From NCBI RefSeq assembly GCF_014224155.1, contig NZ_JAASUI010000001.1, forward strand, positions 62,001 through 126,000: a stretch of 64,000 bases of DNA. The letters run 5' to 3'. The number at the start of each line of letters is the position of its first letter. Position 1 is the stretch's first letter. This document shows, piece by piece, positions 20,133 through 28,147 of this stretch. The notes under the pieces are model-generated. The model was not told the origin of the DNA, searched no databases, and worked only from the letters and a program-made list of their open reading frames with translations. Made by a program: the position numbers and the translations under genes. This stretch comes from Listeria cossartiae subsp. cossartiae (GTDB lineage: Bacteria; Bacillota; Bacilli; Lactobacillales; Listeriaceae).

Positions 20133-20156
20133 ATTTTCAGGGATCTAGGGTTTTTT
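20123..20156. terminator. Bidirectional terminator
   Basis: AAAACCCTAGAT and ATCTAGGGTTTT pair perfectly, with T runs in both directions, between convergent genes. It overlaps both 3' ends. Confidence 0.88.
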
Positions 20157-20482
20157 GTTCGCAAAGTTCGATAAATTTCTCCCAGTTCCCGAATCATTTC
20201 CACGGCAATATCCGTAGAAGACAAGTGACCCTCCGCATGAACAAGCAGTAAGTCCACCTCTCTCATTCGGTTCTCCGAAGATAGTTTTCGTAAAAGTTCC
20301 GCGTGCGCTCGGTGCGCTAGTTTAATCTCGTCCTTCGCTTCAGTAATTTTCTGCGTGAAAGCTTCGATGTTTTGCTGTTTTACTTCTTTCAGTGCCTCAA
20401 AAGCACAACTTTTCGCATTCCCGGCGTGTAAGATGATTGCCATGGAATCCAGTTCTGTTGTTAGTTCGTTGCTATCTGTCAC
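20129..20482 (-). CDS. PTS lactose/cellobiose-type EIIA
   Basis: A 117-aa all-helical IIA of the lactose/cellobiose (Chb) family. The conserved LHAGNAKS lies at residues 18-25 and the phosphorylated His82 in LLLVHAEGHLSS; the position equals that in Lactococcus IIA-lac. It starts with GTG, preceded by AAAGGAGG. There is no IIB or IIC gene beside it, so it is an orphan IIA that must work with a permease elsewhere. It marks the left border of the accessory island. Confidence 0.88.
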   Translation of the reverse strand: MTDSNELTTELDSMAIILHAGNAKSCAFEALKEVKQQNIEAFTQKITEAKDEIKLAHRAHAELLRKLSSENRMREVDLLLVHAEGHLSSTDIAVEMIRELGEIYRTLRTKNPRSLKI

Positions 20483-20565
20483 GTAAAGACCTCCTTTTGA
20501 TTTGTCTTTACTATAGCTGGAAAAATGGGGGAGGTGAAATTATTATTTGCCACTTTGGAAGTGGA

Positions 20566-20750
20566 AATTGGTTTAATTGGGGTTGGCATTTTTTCAGTAC
20601 TAGGATATGATTGTAGAGAAGTCGCTATATTGAAATCGAATGTAGTACTTCATCATTTTTACACAGAAGGAGAGCAACTAGATGAGCAAAAAGTGGATAG
20701 GTATTATTTTAGTAAGTGCATTATTTTTATTGGTAGGCTGCGGTAAAGAA
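20566..20750 (+). repeat. Duplicated leader and signal-peptide segment, copy A
   Basis: About 185 bases are nearly identical, without gaps, to 21759-21943. The repeat covers the promoter, leader and first ~23 codons of the first two lipoprotein genes. Confidence 0.9.
20583..20611 (+). promoter_or_regulatory. Promoter of lipoprotein paralogue 1
   Basis: TTGGCA (20583-20588), 17 bases, TATGAT (20606-20611). The same promoter recurs at 21776-21804. Confidence 0.65.
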
Positions 20751-21331
20751 GTAGTTGAGAACAAAATGTCTGTTGAGAACAAAATGTCTGTTGAGAACAA
20801 AATGTCTGTTGAGAACAAAAAAATTGTTGATGATAAAGAAGTTGTTAGTAGTAAATTTACAGGGAAATGGAAGTTGGAATCAGTTAGTGTAGGTCTTAGT
20901 GATGGGACAGGTATGGCGAATATGGATAAGAAAATATGATGAGTCTTGATCTGGAAGTGGATGCAGATGGGAATGTAAAAGAACTGTATGTATATGATGA
21001 ATTTTCCCTGACTAATTCTTATAAAATAAAAAAAATAATTGGCAATGAATATGAAATTGTTGGTCCTAAAATTACTAAAAGAGTATATGATTATGAAACA
21101 GAAAGCAAAAAAGAAAACGTGCAAAAGGCTCTTAAAGTGTATAAAAAGCTTGAAGAGCGGGATAATGTCAAGATAATGAAAAGTGAACAAAAAGGAAATG
21201 AGTATCATTTGGATACTGAAGTAGAAATAGAATATGAGTTTTCTATGGAATTGGAAAGTGAAAATTTAATTTTGAAAAAAGTGGATGATGAAGAGAATAT
21301 TTTGGTTCAGGAAACATATAAGAAAAATTAA
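20682..21331 (+). pseudogene. Lipoprotein paralogue 1, frameshifted
   Basis: The signal peptide and lipobox LVGC (Cys20) are intact. The first frame stops at 20937-20939, after 85 codons, while the rest of the protein continues in another frame from an ATG at 20936. Aligned with paralogue 3 (22565), the break falls at KM-SVDLDIDADGNVKEL, where about five extra bases are present. The overlapping stop and start (ATGA) could allow a second polypeptide, but that one would lack a signal peptide. Three 18-base repeats extend the linker after the Cys. The function of the family is unknown; it probably sits on the outer membrane face. Confidence 0.8.
20754..20818 (+). repeat. 18-base tandem repeat
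   Basis: GTTGAGAACAAAATGTCT occurs three times in a row (20754, 20772, 20790) plus a partial fourth copy. It encodes VENKMS repeats in the lipoprotein linker. Paralogues 2 and 3 have a single copy. Confidence 0.95.
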
Positions 21332-21390
21332 ATTATAAGAAGTAGTAATCGGAAGTCTGTTGTAACTACTCATTTTAGTATATTATCTAT

Positions 21391-21433
21391 AAAACTATTC
21401 TTTTGAGGATTTTTCAGGAGGGTAGTTTTTTTT
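21391..21433 (+). terminator. Terminator after lipoprotein 1
   Basis: AAAACTATTC pairs imperfectly with the segment GGGTAGTTTT; a T run follows. A related terminator stands after lipoprotein 3 at 23209. Confidence 0.6.
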
Positions 21434-21535
21434 GTTAAAAAGTTGCTTTTATAGTTAAATTTACAACAAACTTACATTCTTAGACATAATATGTAAGAGA
21501 AGATAAAAATACATTATACAAAAAAGATGTTTGTA

Positions 21536-21770
21536 ATGAACTTAGTGGCATTATTAAAATACATGCAGGAAAACTATAGAAAACAGAAATCTAATTATTC
21601 ATTAAAAAAAATAAAGTGGTAAAAAAGTTTAAAGAAGAAGTAAAAGTAATATTACCAGCTTCGGTTTTAGGTGATGAATATAAATTTCGGTATCTGTGGG
21701 AAAGGACAATAGGTTACTACATGATAAAGATGTCAACAAAGTGTACAGAGGGGATTTAAATTGGTTTATT
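21536..21770 (+). pseudogene. Decayed 5' copy of the McrB-N/DUF3883 gene
   Basis: The ATG at 21536 opens MNLVALLKYMQENY, matching the intact gene at 23350, but the frame stops at 21620 after 28 codons. Similarity continues in shifted frames (VKKFKEEVK, VLGDEYK, then a stretch aligning with HDKEISTSVQEG) to about 21765. There it joins the leader of lipoprotein 2. About 115 bases upstream of the ATG also match the upstream region of the intact gene. It is a truncated duplicate. Confidence 0.85.
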
Positions 21771-21943
21771 TGGGGTTGGCATTTTTTCAGTACTAGGATA
21801 TGATTGTAGAGAAGTCGCTATATTGAGATCGAATGTAGTACTTCATCATTTTTACACAAAAGGAGAGCATCAAGATGAGCAAAAAGTGGATAGGTATTAT
21901 TTTAGTAAGTGCATTATTTTTATTGGTAGGTTGCGGTAAAGAG
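21759..21943 (+). repeat. Duplicated leader and signal-peptide segment, copy B
   Basis: Nearly identical to 20566-20750, including promoter TTGGCA-N17-TATGAT at 21776-21804. Its left end abuts the decayed McrB-N fragment. Confidence 0.9.
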
Positions 21944-22456
21944 CCTGTTGAGAACAAAAAAGTAGTTGATGATAAAGAAGTTATTAGTAGTAATATTACA
22001 GGGAAATGGGAATTGGAAACGGTTAGTATTGGTGAATATGATAGAACGGGTTATCGAGAAGAGACTCATGATTATATTAGAGAATTCGAGATGGATAGTA
22101 AGGGGAATATAAAAGAAGTGCTAGTATATGATAACGGTACTAGGACTTATACTTATAAAATAAAGCCAAAAAGTGGTGATGAATATCAAAATGATGGCTC
22201 GACGATGTCTAAAGAAGTTTATAAATATGAAACAGCAAGTGAAAAACAGTACGTGAAAGAATTAGTGGAGACTTTTAAAGGGTTAGATACTATTAAGATT
22301 ACGCTGAGTGAACAAAAGGGAAATAAATATGTTATAGAAACTGAACAAATGCATGACTTTGCGTTCTTTATGTATTTATCGGACAAAAAATTAATTAAAG
22401 AAGCTGTTTACGAAAAAGAGAAAGTATCTAGTAAAGATATATTTATTAGACAATAA
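21875..22456 (+). CDS. Lipoprotein paralogue 2
   Basis: A 193-aa predicted lipoprotein: positively charged MSKKW, hydrophobic core, lipobox LVGC with Cys20, then a Lys/Glu/Asp-rich linker and a domain starting ITGKWELETVSIG. The mature domain is rich in charged and beta-type residues (a lipocalin-like opening GKW is suggestive only). RBS AAAGGAGAG is 7-8 bases upstream. The closest relatives are its neighbours at 20682 and 22565. No function can be assigned. Confidence 0.8.
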   Translation: MSKKWIGIILVSALFLLVGCGKEPVENKKVVDDKEVISSNITGKWELETVSIGEYDRTGYREETHDYIREFEMDSKGNIKEVLVYDNGTRTYTYKIKPKSGDEYQNDGSTMSKEVYKYETASEKQYVKELVETFKGLDTIKITLSEQKGNKYVIETEQMHDFAFFMYLSDKKLIKEAVYEKEKVSSKDIFIRQ

Positions 22457-22564
22457 GATATATAAGCTGAATGTAAAAAGTGTAAGTGAAGCAAAATGTT
22501 TATTGTAGCATAGGAACTAAGATGAGATTTACAGATAATTATACACAAAAAGGAGAGCATCAAG

Positions 22565-23152
22565 ATGAGCAAAAAGTGGATAGGTATTATTTTAGTAAGT
22601 GCATTATTTTTATTGGTAGGTTGTGGGAAAGAACCTGTTGAGAACAAAAAAATTATTGATGATAAAGAAGTTATTAGTAGTAAATTTACAGGGAAATGGA
22701 AGTTGGAATCAGTTAGTGTAGGTGCTAGTGATGGGTCGGATATGAAGGATACGGGTTTGGCAAGTAAAATGAGTGTTGATCTGGATATAGATGCAGATGG
22801 GAATGTAAAAGAATTATTTATAGATGATGAAGTTTCCATAATAAATTCTTATAAATTGAAACAAAAAGATGGCGATAAGTATCAATGTGATGGCCTGGTA
22901 ATTAGTAAAAAAGTGTATGGTTATGAAACAGAAAGTGAAAAAGCTTACGTACAAGAAGTCCTTAAAATGCTTGAGGCGCAGGATGATATCAAGATAACGA
23001 AAAGTGAGCAAAAAGACGATGAATATCATGTGGATACCAAAGAACAAAAAGATTATGTGATTTCTTTGGAATTGGAGAGTAAGAATTTAGTTTTGAAAAA
23101 AGTGGATGATAAAGAGAATATTTTGATTCAGGAAACATATAAGAAAAAGTAA
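22565..23152 (+). CDS. Lipoprotein paralogue 3
   Basis: A 195-aa member of the same local family. Its signal peptide is the same as that of paralogue 2, but the mature domain is closer to the frameshifted paralogue 1 (FTGKWKLESVSVG, DADGNVKEL, KVDDKENILIQETYKK). The last ~25 bases before the ATG match the other copies, but no promoter of its own is visible, so it is probably co-transcribed with paralogue 2. A terminator follows at 23209. Confidence 0.8.
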   Translation: MSKKWIGIILVSALFLLVGCGKEPVENKKIIDDKEVISSKFTGKWKLESVSVGASDGSDMKDTGLASKMSVDLDIDADGNVKELFIDDEVSIINSYKLKQKDGDKYQCDGLVISKKVYGYETESEKAYVQEVLKMLEAQDDIKITKSEQKDDEYHVDTKEQKDYVISLELESKNLVLKKVDDKENILIQETYKKK

Positions 23153-23208
23153 ACTATAAGAAATGGGATCCGTTGTAACCACCTGTTTTTAAAAATTTAT
23201 TTGTGAAG

Positions 23209-23248
23209 ACTATTCTTTCGAGGGTTCCTCGGGAGGATAGTTTTTTTG
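23209..23248 (+). terminator. Terminator after lipoprotein 3
   Basis: ACTATTC...CGAGG, GTT loop, CCTCG...GATAGT, followed by seven T. Confidence 0.8.
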
Positions 23249-23349
23249 TTAAAAAGTTGCTTTTATAGTTAAATTCACAACAAACTTACATTCTTAGGTA
23301 TAATATGTATGAGAAGATGAAAATACATTATATAAAAAGGATGTTTGTG

Positions 23350-24615
23350 ATGAACTTAGTGGCATTATTAAAATACATGAAAGAAAACTATGGGGAGCAA
23401 AGAACCAATTATCCAATGGCTGGTAATGAAGTCGCAAAAAAATTTAAACAAGGTGTTAAAACAGCCTTTGAAACCACCTTTTTAGGCGAGGATTATGAAA
23501 TATCTGCATCCATTGGTACAGGCGGTTGGGCAAATGTCCCTTGGATAGCAGTGCATGATAAAGAAATTAGCACAAGTGTACAAGAGGGAGTTAATATAGT
23601 TTATTTGTTTACAAACGATTACCAAGGTGTTTATTTATCTTTGAATCAAGGATATACATATGTAAATAAAAATTATAAAAATACTAAATTATCTTTAGGG
23701 AAGATTGCTCGTTTTTGGCAAGAAAATTTATCTACGTTAAAATCTGGAAATAGTTTTACAATTGCCCCAATTAACCTCGGACGGGAGAAATCTCGTTATA
23801 CTAATCTTGTGAAAGGTTATGAATCTTGTAATATTTATAGTAAATATTATGATATTAAGGATTTGGGAGAAACTGATAATGATTTATTATTACAAGATTT
23901 GTTGCAAATGCTCACTGTTTTTAAAGAATTAAAAGGTCATTTAATGTTGGATGACAAAAAAGGTATAGAAGCTACAATTGATTTCATAATTAATAATGGA
24001 ACTTTCAATGAATTAAGCGAAAAAGCAAAATCAGAGAAAATCGTTGAAATAGAAAAAAAGCGCAAATTAGTTTTAGGTAAAGAAGAAACGCATTCAAGAA
24101 ATTCGGTAGTTAAGGAAGAAAAAGTACCTTATATCACCAAAAGAGATTATGCGAAAGAGGCTATTAGAAATACAGAAAAAGGATTGCAAGGAGAGTATTT
24201 GGTAATTAATTATGAAAGAGAAAGGTTAATGAAGAATACTATTACAAAATCTTATGCAGATAAAATCACTCATGTTGCTGAAAGTGGTGATGGGCATGGA
24301 TATGATATTATTTCCTATGACATAAATCCAGATGCGCCAAATGAAGTAATAGAGATTTATATTGAAGTTAAAACAACAACTGGAAATAGAGATGCTCCAT
24401 TTTATTTATCAGATAATGAATTAAATGTTGCGAGAATAAAAGGTGAGCTTTATAAAATTTATCGGGTATATGATTATAATACAGTGCCAAAACTGAAGAT
24501 TATTGATAATTTATTCGATGAGACCCTAGAAATAAAACCAATCAATTATATCGTAAAAGGAGTGAACCAAAATGACAAACACACTAAAAAACAGCTACCA
24601 AAAAACACCATATAA
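23350..24615 (+). CDS. McrB-N (DUF3578) - DUF3883 protein, putative defence nuclease
   Basis: A 421-aa protein. The N-terminus (~1-175) matches the McrB N-terminal DUF3578 fold (EISASIGTGGWANVPWIAV; GVNIVYLFTNDYQGVYLSLNQGY), which in relatives binds modified DNA. The C-terminus (~278-385) is DUF3883, a PD-(D/E)xK nuclease-like domain with Asp319 (HGYDIISYD) and Glu339-x-Lys341 (IEVKTTTG) intact. No AAA+ GTPase is present, so this is not a McrBC system. The ATG at 23350 has AAAAGGA 8 bases upstream; an earlier ATG overlaps the putative -10 box TATAAT (23299). The 3' end overlaps the next gene by 44 bases. A decayed copy lies at 21536. Confidence 0.8.
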   Translation: MNLVALLKYMKENYGEQRTNYPMAGNEVAKKFKQGVKTAFETTFLGEDYEISASIGTGGWANVPWIAVHDKEISTSVQEGVNIVYLFTNDYQGVYLSLNQGYTYVNKNYKNTKLSLGKIARFWQENLSTLKSGNSFTIAPINLGREKSRYTNLVKGYESCNIYSKYYDIKDLGETDNDLLLQDLLQMLTVFKELKGHLMLDDKKGIEATIDFIINNGTFNELSEKAKSEKIVEIEKKRKLVLGKEETHSRNSVVKEEKVPYITKRDYAKEAIRNTEKGLQGEYLVINYERERLMKNTITKSYADKITHVAESGDGHGYDIISYDINPDAPNEVIEIYIEVKTTTGNRDAPFYLSDNELNVARIKGELYKIYRVYDYNTVPKLKIIDNLFDETLEIKPINYIVKGVNQNDKHTKKQLPKNTI

Positions 24616-25645
24616 ACTAGGCGGGAATGGTCCGCGCAATGTAGGCGTTTTGACAGAAGCGCTTCAAAATATAGATTCTAACCAAGAAAGCGATATTTAC
24701 GGAAACGGCGCAGTTATTGAAGACTTTGAAACAAAAATTGCGAAAATTCTCGGGAAACAATCTGCGGTATTTTTTCCAAGTGGTACGATGGCTCAGCAAA
24801 TTGCGTTAAGGATTTGGGCTGACCGGAAAGAAAATCGGCGCGTGGCATATCATCCGCTCTCTCATTTGGAGATTCACGAGCAAGATGGGCTAAAAGAATT
24901 GCAACAAATCACGCCAATATTACTTGGTACGGCGAATCGGCTTTTGACAATTGACGATATTAAAAGCCTTCGCGAGCCAGTTTCTAGTGTGCTTATCGAA
25001 CTTCCGCAACGAGAAATTGGTGGGCAGTTGCCTTCTTTTGAAGAGCTTGAGGAGATTTCGGAGTATTGCCGCGAACAGGGTATTTCGTTGCATTTGGACG
25101 GGGCGCGGTTATGGGAAATCACGCCGTTTTATCAGAAGTCTGCGGAAGAAATTTGTGCGCTTTTTGATAGTGTGTATGTGTCGTTTTACAAAGGGATTGG
25201 CGGGATTGCTGGGGCGATTTTAGCTGGGAATGATGATTTTGTGCAAGAGGCGAAAATCTGGAAACGGCGGTATGGTGGGGATTTGATTAGCCTCTATCCG
25301 TATATTTTGTCCGCGGATTATTATTTTGAAAAACGGATTGGAAAAATGGCGGGATATTTTGAAGCGGCGAAAGGACTGGCGGAGCGCTTTAATTCGTGTC
25401 CAGGCGTGAAGACTGTGCCGGAAGTGCCGGTTTCTAATATGTTTCATGTTTATTTTGAGAAGTCGGCTGATGAGGTTGGGGCGATTTTGACGAAGATTCA
25501 GGATGAAACTGGCGTTGGAATTTCGGGGTATTTGCAGGAGAAATCGGCGGATGTTTGTGCGTTTGAGGTTTCGGTTGGGGATGCGTTTGCGGAGATACCT
25601 GTGGAGATTTTGGAAGCTGCTTTTGAGAGATTAAAAATAAAATGA
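24572..25645 (+). CDS. Low-specificity L-threonine aldolase family protein
   Basis: A 357-aa fold-type I PLP enzyme of the beta-eliminating lyase/threonine aldolase family. Visible are YGNGAVIEDFE, FPSGTMAQQIALR, LHLDGARLWE (PLP-contacting Asp) and the lysine motif VSFYKGIGGIAGA. It would cleave L-(allo-)threonine to glycine and acetaldehyde. AAAAGGAG lies 9-10 bases before the ATG, inside the 3' end of the upstream DUF3883 gene. Base composition is richer in GC than that gene, which suggests a core gene with accessory DNA abutting it. Confidence 0.88.
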   Translation: MTNTLKNSYQKTPYKLGGNGPRNVGVLTEALQNIDSNQESDIYGNGAVIEDFETKIAKILGKQSAVFFPSGTMAQQIALRIWADRKENRRVAYHPLSHLEIHEQDGLKELQQITPILLGTANRLLTIDDIKSLREPVSSVLIELPQREIGGQLPSFEELEEISEYCREQGISLHLDGARLWEITPFYQKSAEEICALFDSVYVSFYKGIGGIAGAILAGNDDFVQEAKIWKRRYGGDLISLYPYILSADYYFEKRIGKMAGYFEAAKGLAERFNSCPGVKTVPEVPVSNMFHVYFEKSADEVGAILTKIQDETGVGISGYLQEKSADVCAFEVSVGDAFAEIPVEILEAAFERLKIK

Positions 25646-25657
25646 TAAGTTTTAGAT

Positions 25658-25701
25658 AGTAAAAAAGTACTCTAGAAAAATTCTAGAATACTTTTTTTAC
25701 T
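25658..25701. terminator. Bidirectional terminator between convergent genes
   Basis: AGTAAAAAAGTA...TCTAGAA pairs with TTCTAGA...TACTTTTTTTACT. The A and T arms serve as T tracts on both strands; it includes the stop of the DGQHR gene. Confidence 0.85.
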
Positions 25702-27976
25702 ATAAGTTCTTCTTTAAAAGCCATTGCTCTAAAGTTACAAGAAAATCGTGGTCTTCTTTTGTAACACTATATTCATGAAAGTTTTTATTTCTTATAGTGC
25801 TAAGTTTCTGAATCCATTTAGTTTTATCTTTTTTTCCACCTTTCATTTTTTCTTCACCAGGTTTAGTATAGCTCTTTTCAAAAAGATTTTTCCAATTACT
25901 TCCATGGATAGCGATTTCTCTGTAATGAATTAAATTTAGACAATCCCACGCCTGGACATTACCTTCTTTGCTAGTATAAGTTTTTTCTATAGCTAATTTT
26001 GAAGCGGAATCATAAACACTTTTAGGGACACCCTCTATGAACCATCTTTCACCATAGAAAGCTTTTAATTTATTTTCGAAGTCAATCTTAAAGAATGATT
26101 CAATGTCCCTAATCATATTAAATGATTCCTGATTATAAATCTTTTTGTCGTTTTCTATGTATTCTTGTAACCCAGGTGGTGAAAAATCAGGATACTTATC
26201 GTTAATTACGCATTGTAATTTTCGCCAGTACTTAGTCTTTCCGCCACCGCCATAAGAAGTTCTAAGCTCCTTTTTTTCATTATAATCGAGGTTGTTTAAA
26301 AATAAAATAATAGGCTCTAAATATAATTTCATTTCTGTCAAGAGATCATCTAAAGGAATATCATGTATTCTAATATTTTTAGAAATCAAGTAATTAATTA
26401 TATCATTTGATATTTTTATTAAGCTGTAAATTCCGACATTAATTGATAGAATTCCATTATCATTATCTCCTTTATTCCATTCATTAGAAGATTGTTCAGC
26501 AATATAATTTAAATACATTAGCAAGAATGGATAGAGAATTTGATAAGTAGATTCGTTATCATCTTTGTCGAAGGTTCCTTTTTCTATTAGCTCGTTCTTT
26601 TTAGAGAAAGTAGATAAAAAATTACTTTTATCAATTCCATTCTTTACTGTATCAATTGTAATGCAACAAGTGTCTGTTTTATTATTTTCACCAATAATAA
26701 TTCGATCGAATAATCTTGAATTTCTATCCTCTCCGAGTTGTTGAGCAATTTTTAAATTTACTGCTTTTCTTCGTTCATTATATACAGCGGAGTCCCATAG
26801 TAAGTCAGAATTTAGTGTGTTTTGGAGGTTTTTAGAAACAGCTTTTTGGTTCTCATTAATTTCCATGAACAATCTAACCTGATCAGCTTTTTTTAGGTCT
26901 AAAAAAGCCACTACAGGTATGGAATTAGTCTTGCTGAATTTTGAATCAGAATATCCATATAATCTATGTTGGCCATCTATTATATATAAAGACTTATATT
27001 TTTTAGGTAGGTGCAATAAACCAATTCGGCTAATTGAATTTTGTCCTTGTAAACTTGCACGGTCAAATGTCAATCCTTTTGATTTAGTATCAATATTAAT
27101 TATAATTGAATTTGGAAAAAACCCGCCTTTATTAACAAAATCTTTGACTTGGTTTAATCTGCTTTTTTTTATAATCCGCTGGTAAGCCGGCATAGAATCT
27201 TTATTCACATTATTTCTATGTAAAACATAACTAAGTTTTAGAAGCTTTTCAGGTTCAATTGAAAAAGAATAATAGGTGTGACCGCCCATTTGACCTTCAA
27301 TTGCGGTAGTTATGTTATCAAGCTCTTGTATTTTTTCTCCTTCAAAAAGATTCCCTAAAAGCTGATATCTTGCTGCAAAACCTATATGCTGAGATAGTTC
27401 TTCATAGTATTGTAATGCATCTTCATCAAAATGATAGATACAATACTTTGATAATAAATCCTTATCTGAAGTTGATAAATTAAAATTTTTAGTAGCTAGA
27501 ATGAATTTTGGTTTAATTTTTTTCGTAGGAAAACTCTTTTTTAGTTCAGCTATTAATTTACCCCTTATCTCCCCTATTGATGTAAGCCGTTCGTTAAAAT
27601 CGCTAAGTTTATTGTGTTCTTCTGTTGATTCACAAATGATAAATATACCAGTCTCATCATCTGCAGCAAAAACATCAAAACGCTGAGTAACAGAATGATC
27701 CGGCGTATATGGCATATGAAAGTTTTCGTCTTTATTCAGTTTATGAAACCCTAAATTACAAAATGTAAGCCAAACTTTATTTTTAAAAAGCAATTGAGGA
27801 GATTTAGCTCGTTTCATTTTTAATAAAGATTTTAATTCTCTATCAACGATCCATCCATCATTCTCATACTCTTCTTTCAGAGAATAAGGTACATTTTTAA
27901 AGATCTCTTTTTTCTTTTTTTCCCGTTTAATGGCTACTAGTTTGTTTTCTGAAATTAAATTTTCGTGAATATTCAT
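25700..27976 (-). CDS. Large DGQHR (DndB-like) protein with nuclease-like N-terminus and HEPN-like C-terminus
   Basis: A 758-aa protein. The middle third carries the DGQHR motif (Asp334-Arg338 in YIIDGQHRLYGYSDS) with MPAYQRIIKK, then PVVAFLDL and FMEINENQKAVSKNLQNTL, the pattern of the DndB/DGQHR family linked to DNA modification systems. The N-terminal ~200 residues have a restriction-endonuclease-like core (RFDVFAADDETGIFIICEST: Asp101, Glu116) but lack the usual Lys two residues after the Glu. The C-terminus ends with RNKNFH (Arg729-x4-His734), the R-x4-H signature of HEPN domains. It stands alone on the minus strand, divergent from a D12 methyltransferase. The domain readings outside DGQHR are my inference. 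Confidence 0.8.
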   Translation of the reverse strand: MNIHENLISENKLVAIKREKKKKEIFKNVPYSLKEEYENDGWIVDRELKSLLKMKRAKSPQLLFKNKVWLTFCNLGFHKLNKDENFHMPYTPDHSVTQRFDVFAADDETGIFIICESTEEHNKLSDFNERLTSIGEIRGKLIAELKKSFPTKKIKPKFILATKNFNLSTSDKDLLSKYCIYHFDEDALQYYEELSQHIGFAARYQLLGNLFEGEKIQELDNITTAIEGQMGGHTYYSFSIEPEKLLKLSYVLHRNNVNKDSMPAYQRIIKKSRLNQVKDFVNKGGFFPNSIIINIDTKSKGLTFDRASLQGQNSISRIGLLHLPKKYKSLYIIDGQHRLYGYSDSKFSKTNSIPVVAFLDLKKADQVRLFMEINENQKAVSKNLQNTLNSDLLWDSAVYNERRKAVNLKIAQQLGEDRNSRLFDRIIIGENNKTDTCCITIDTVKNGIDKSNFLSTFSKKNELIEKGTFDKDDNESTYQILYPFLLMYLNYIAEQSSNEWNKGDNDNGILSINVGIYSLIKISNDIINYLISKNIRIHDIPLDDLLTEMKLYLEPIILFLNNLDYNEKKELRTSYGGGGKTKYWRKLQCVINDKYPDFSPPGLQEYIENDKKIYNQESFNMIRDIESFFKIDFENKLKAFYGERWFIEGVPKSVYDSASKLAIEKTYTSKEGNVQAWDCLNLIHYREIAIHGSNWKNLFEKSYTKPGEEKMKGGKKDKTKWIQKLSTIRNKNFHEYSVTKEDHDFLVTLEQWLLKKNL

Positions 27977-28068
27977 TCATGCTCAGCCCCCGAAATTTAT
28001 TTATATCTATAATATACTTAGATTTTAGCATTTAATTATTTAATATTCAAATAAATATAAGAAAGTAT

Positions 28069-28097
28069 TTGTATTAGGAATAGCTAAGATATATAAT
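28069..28097 (+). promoter_or_regulatory. Promoter of the D12 methyltransferase gene
   Basis: TTGTAT (28069-28074), 17 bases, TATAAT (28092-28097), in the 171-bp divergent AT-rich region. A minus-strand promoter for the DGQHR gene is less clear. Confidence 0.7.
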
Positions 28098-28147
28098 GAG
28101 GATAATTATTAGATAAAGAGTCTATTCATTTGAATGGGAGAGAAGAA

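Noticed and set aside
20525..20746. 73-codon frame overlapping lipoprotein 1
   Set aside because: It runs through the promoter and signal-peptide DNA in another frame; the equivalent frame is not kept in the second copy.
23299..23349. ATG at 23305 as start of the DUF3883 gene
   Set aside because: It overlaps the putative -10 box TATAAT at 23299-23304 and lacks a ribosome site; ATG 23350 is preferred.
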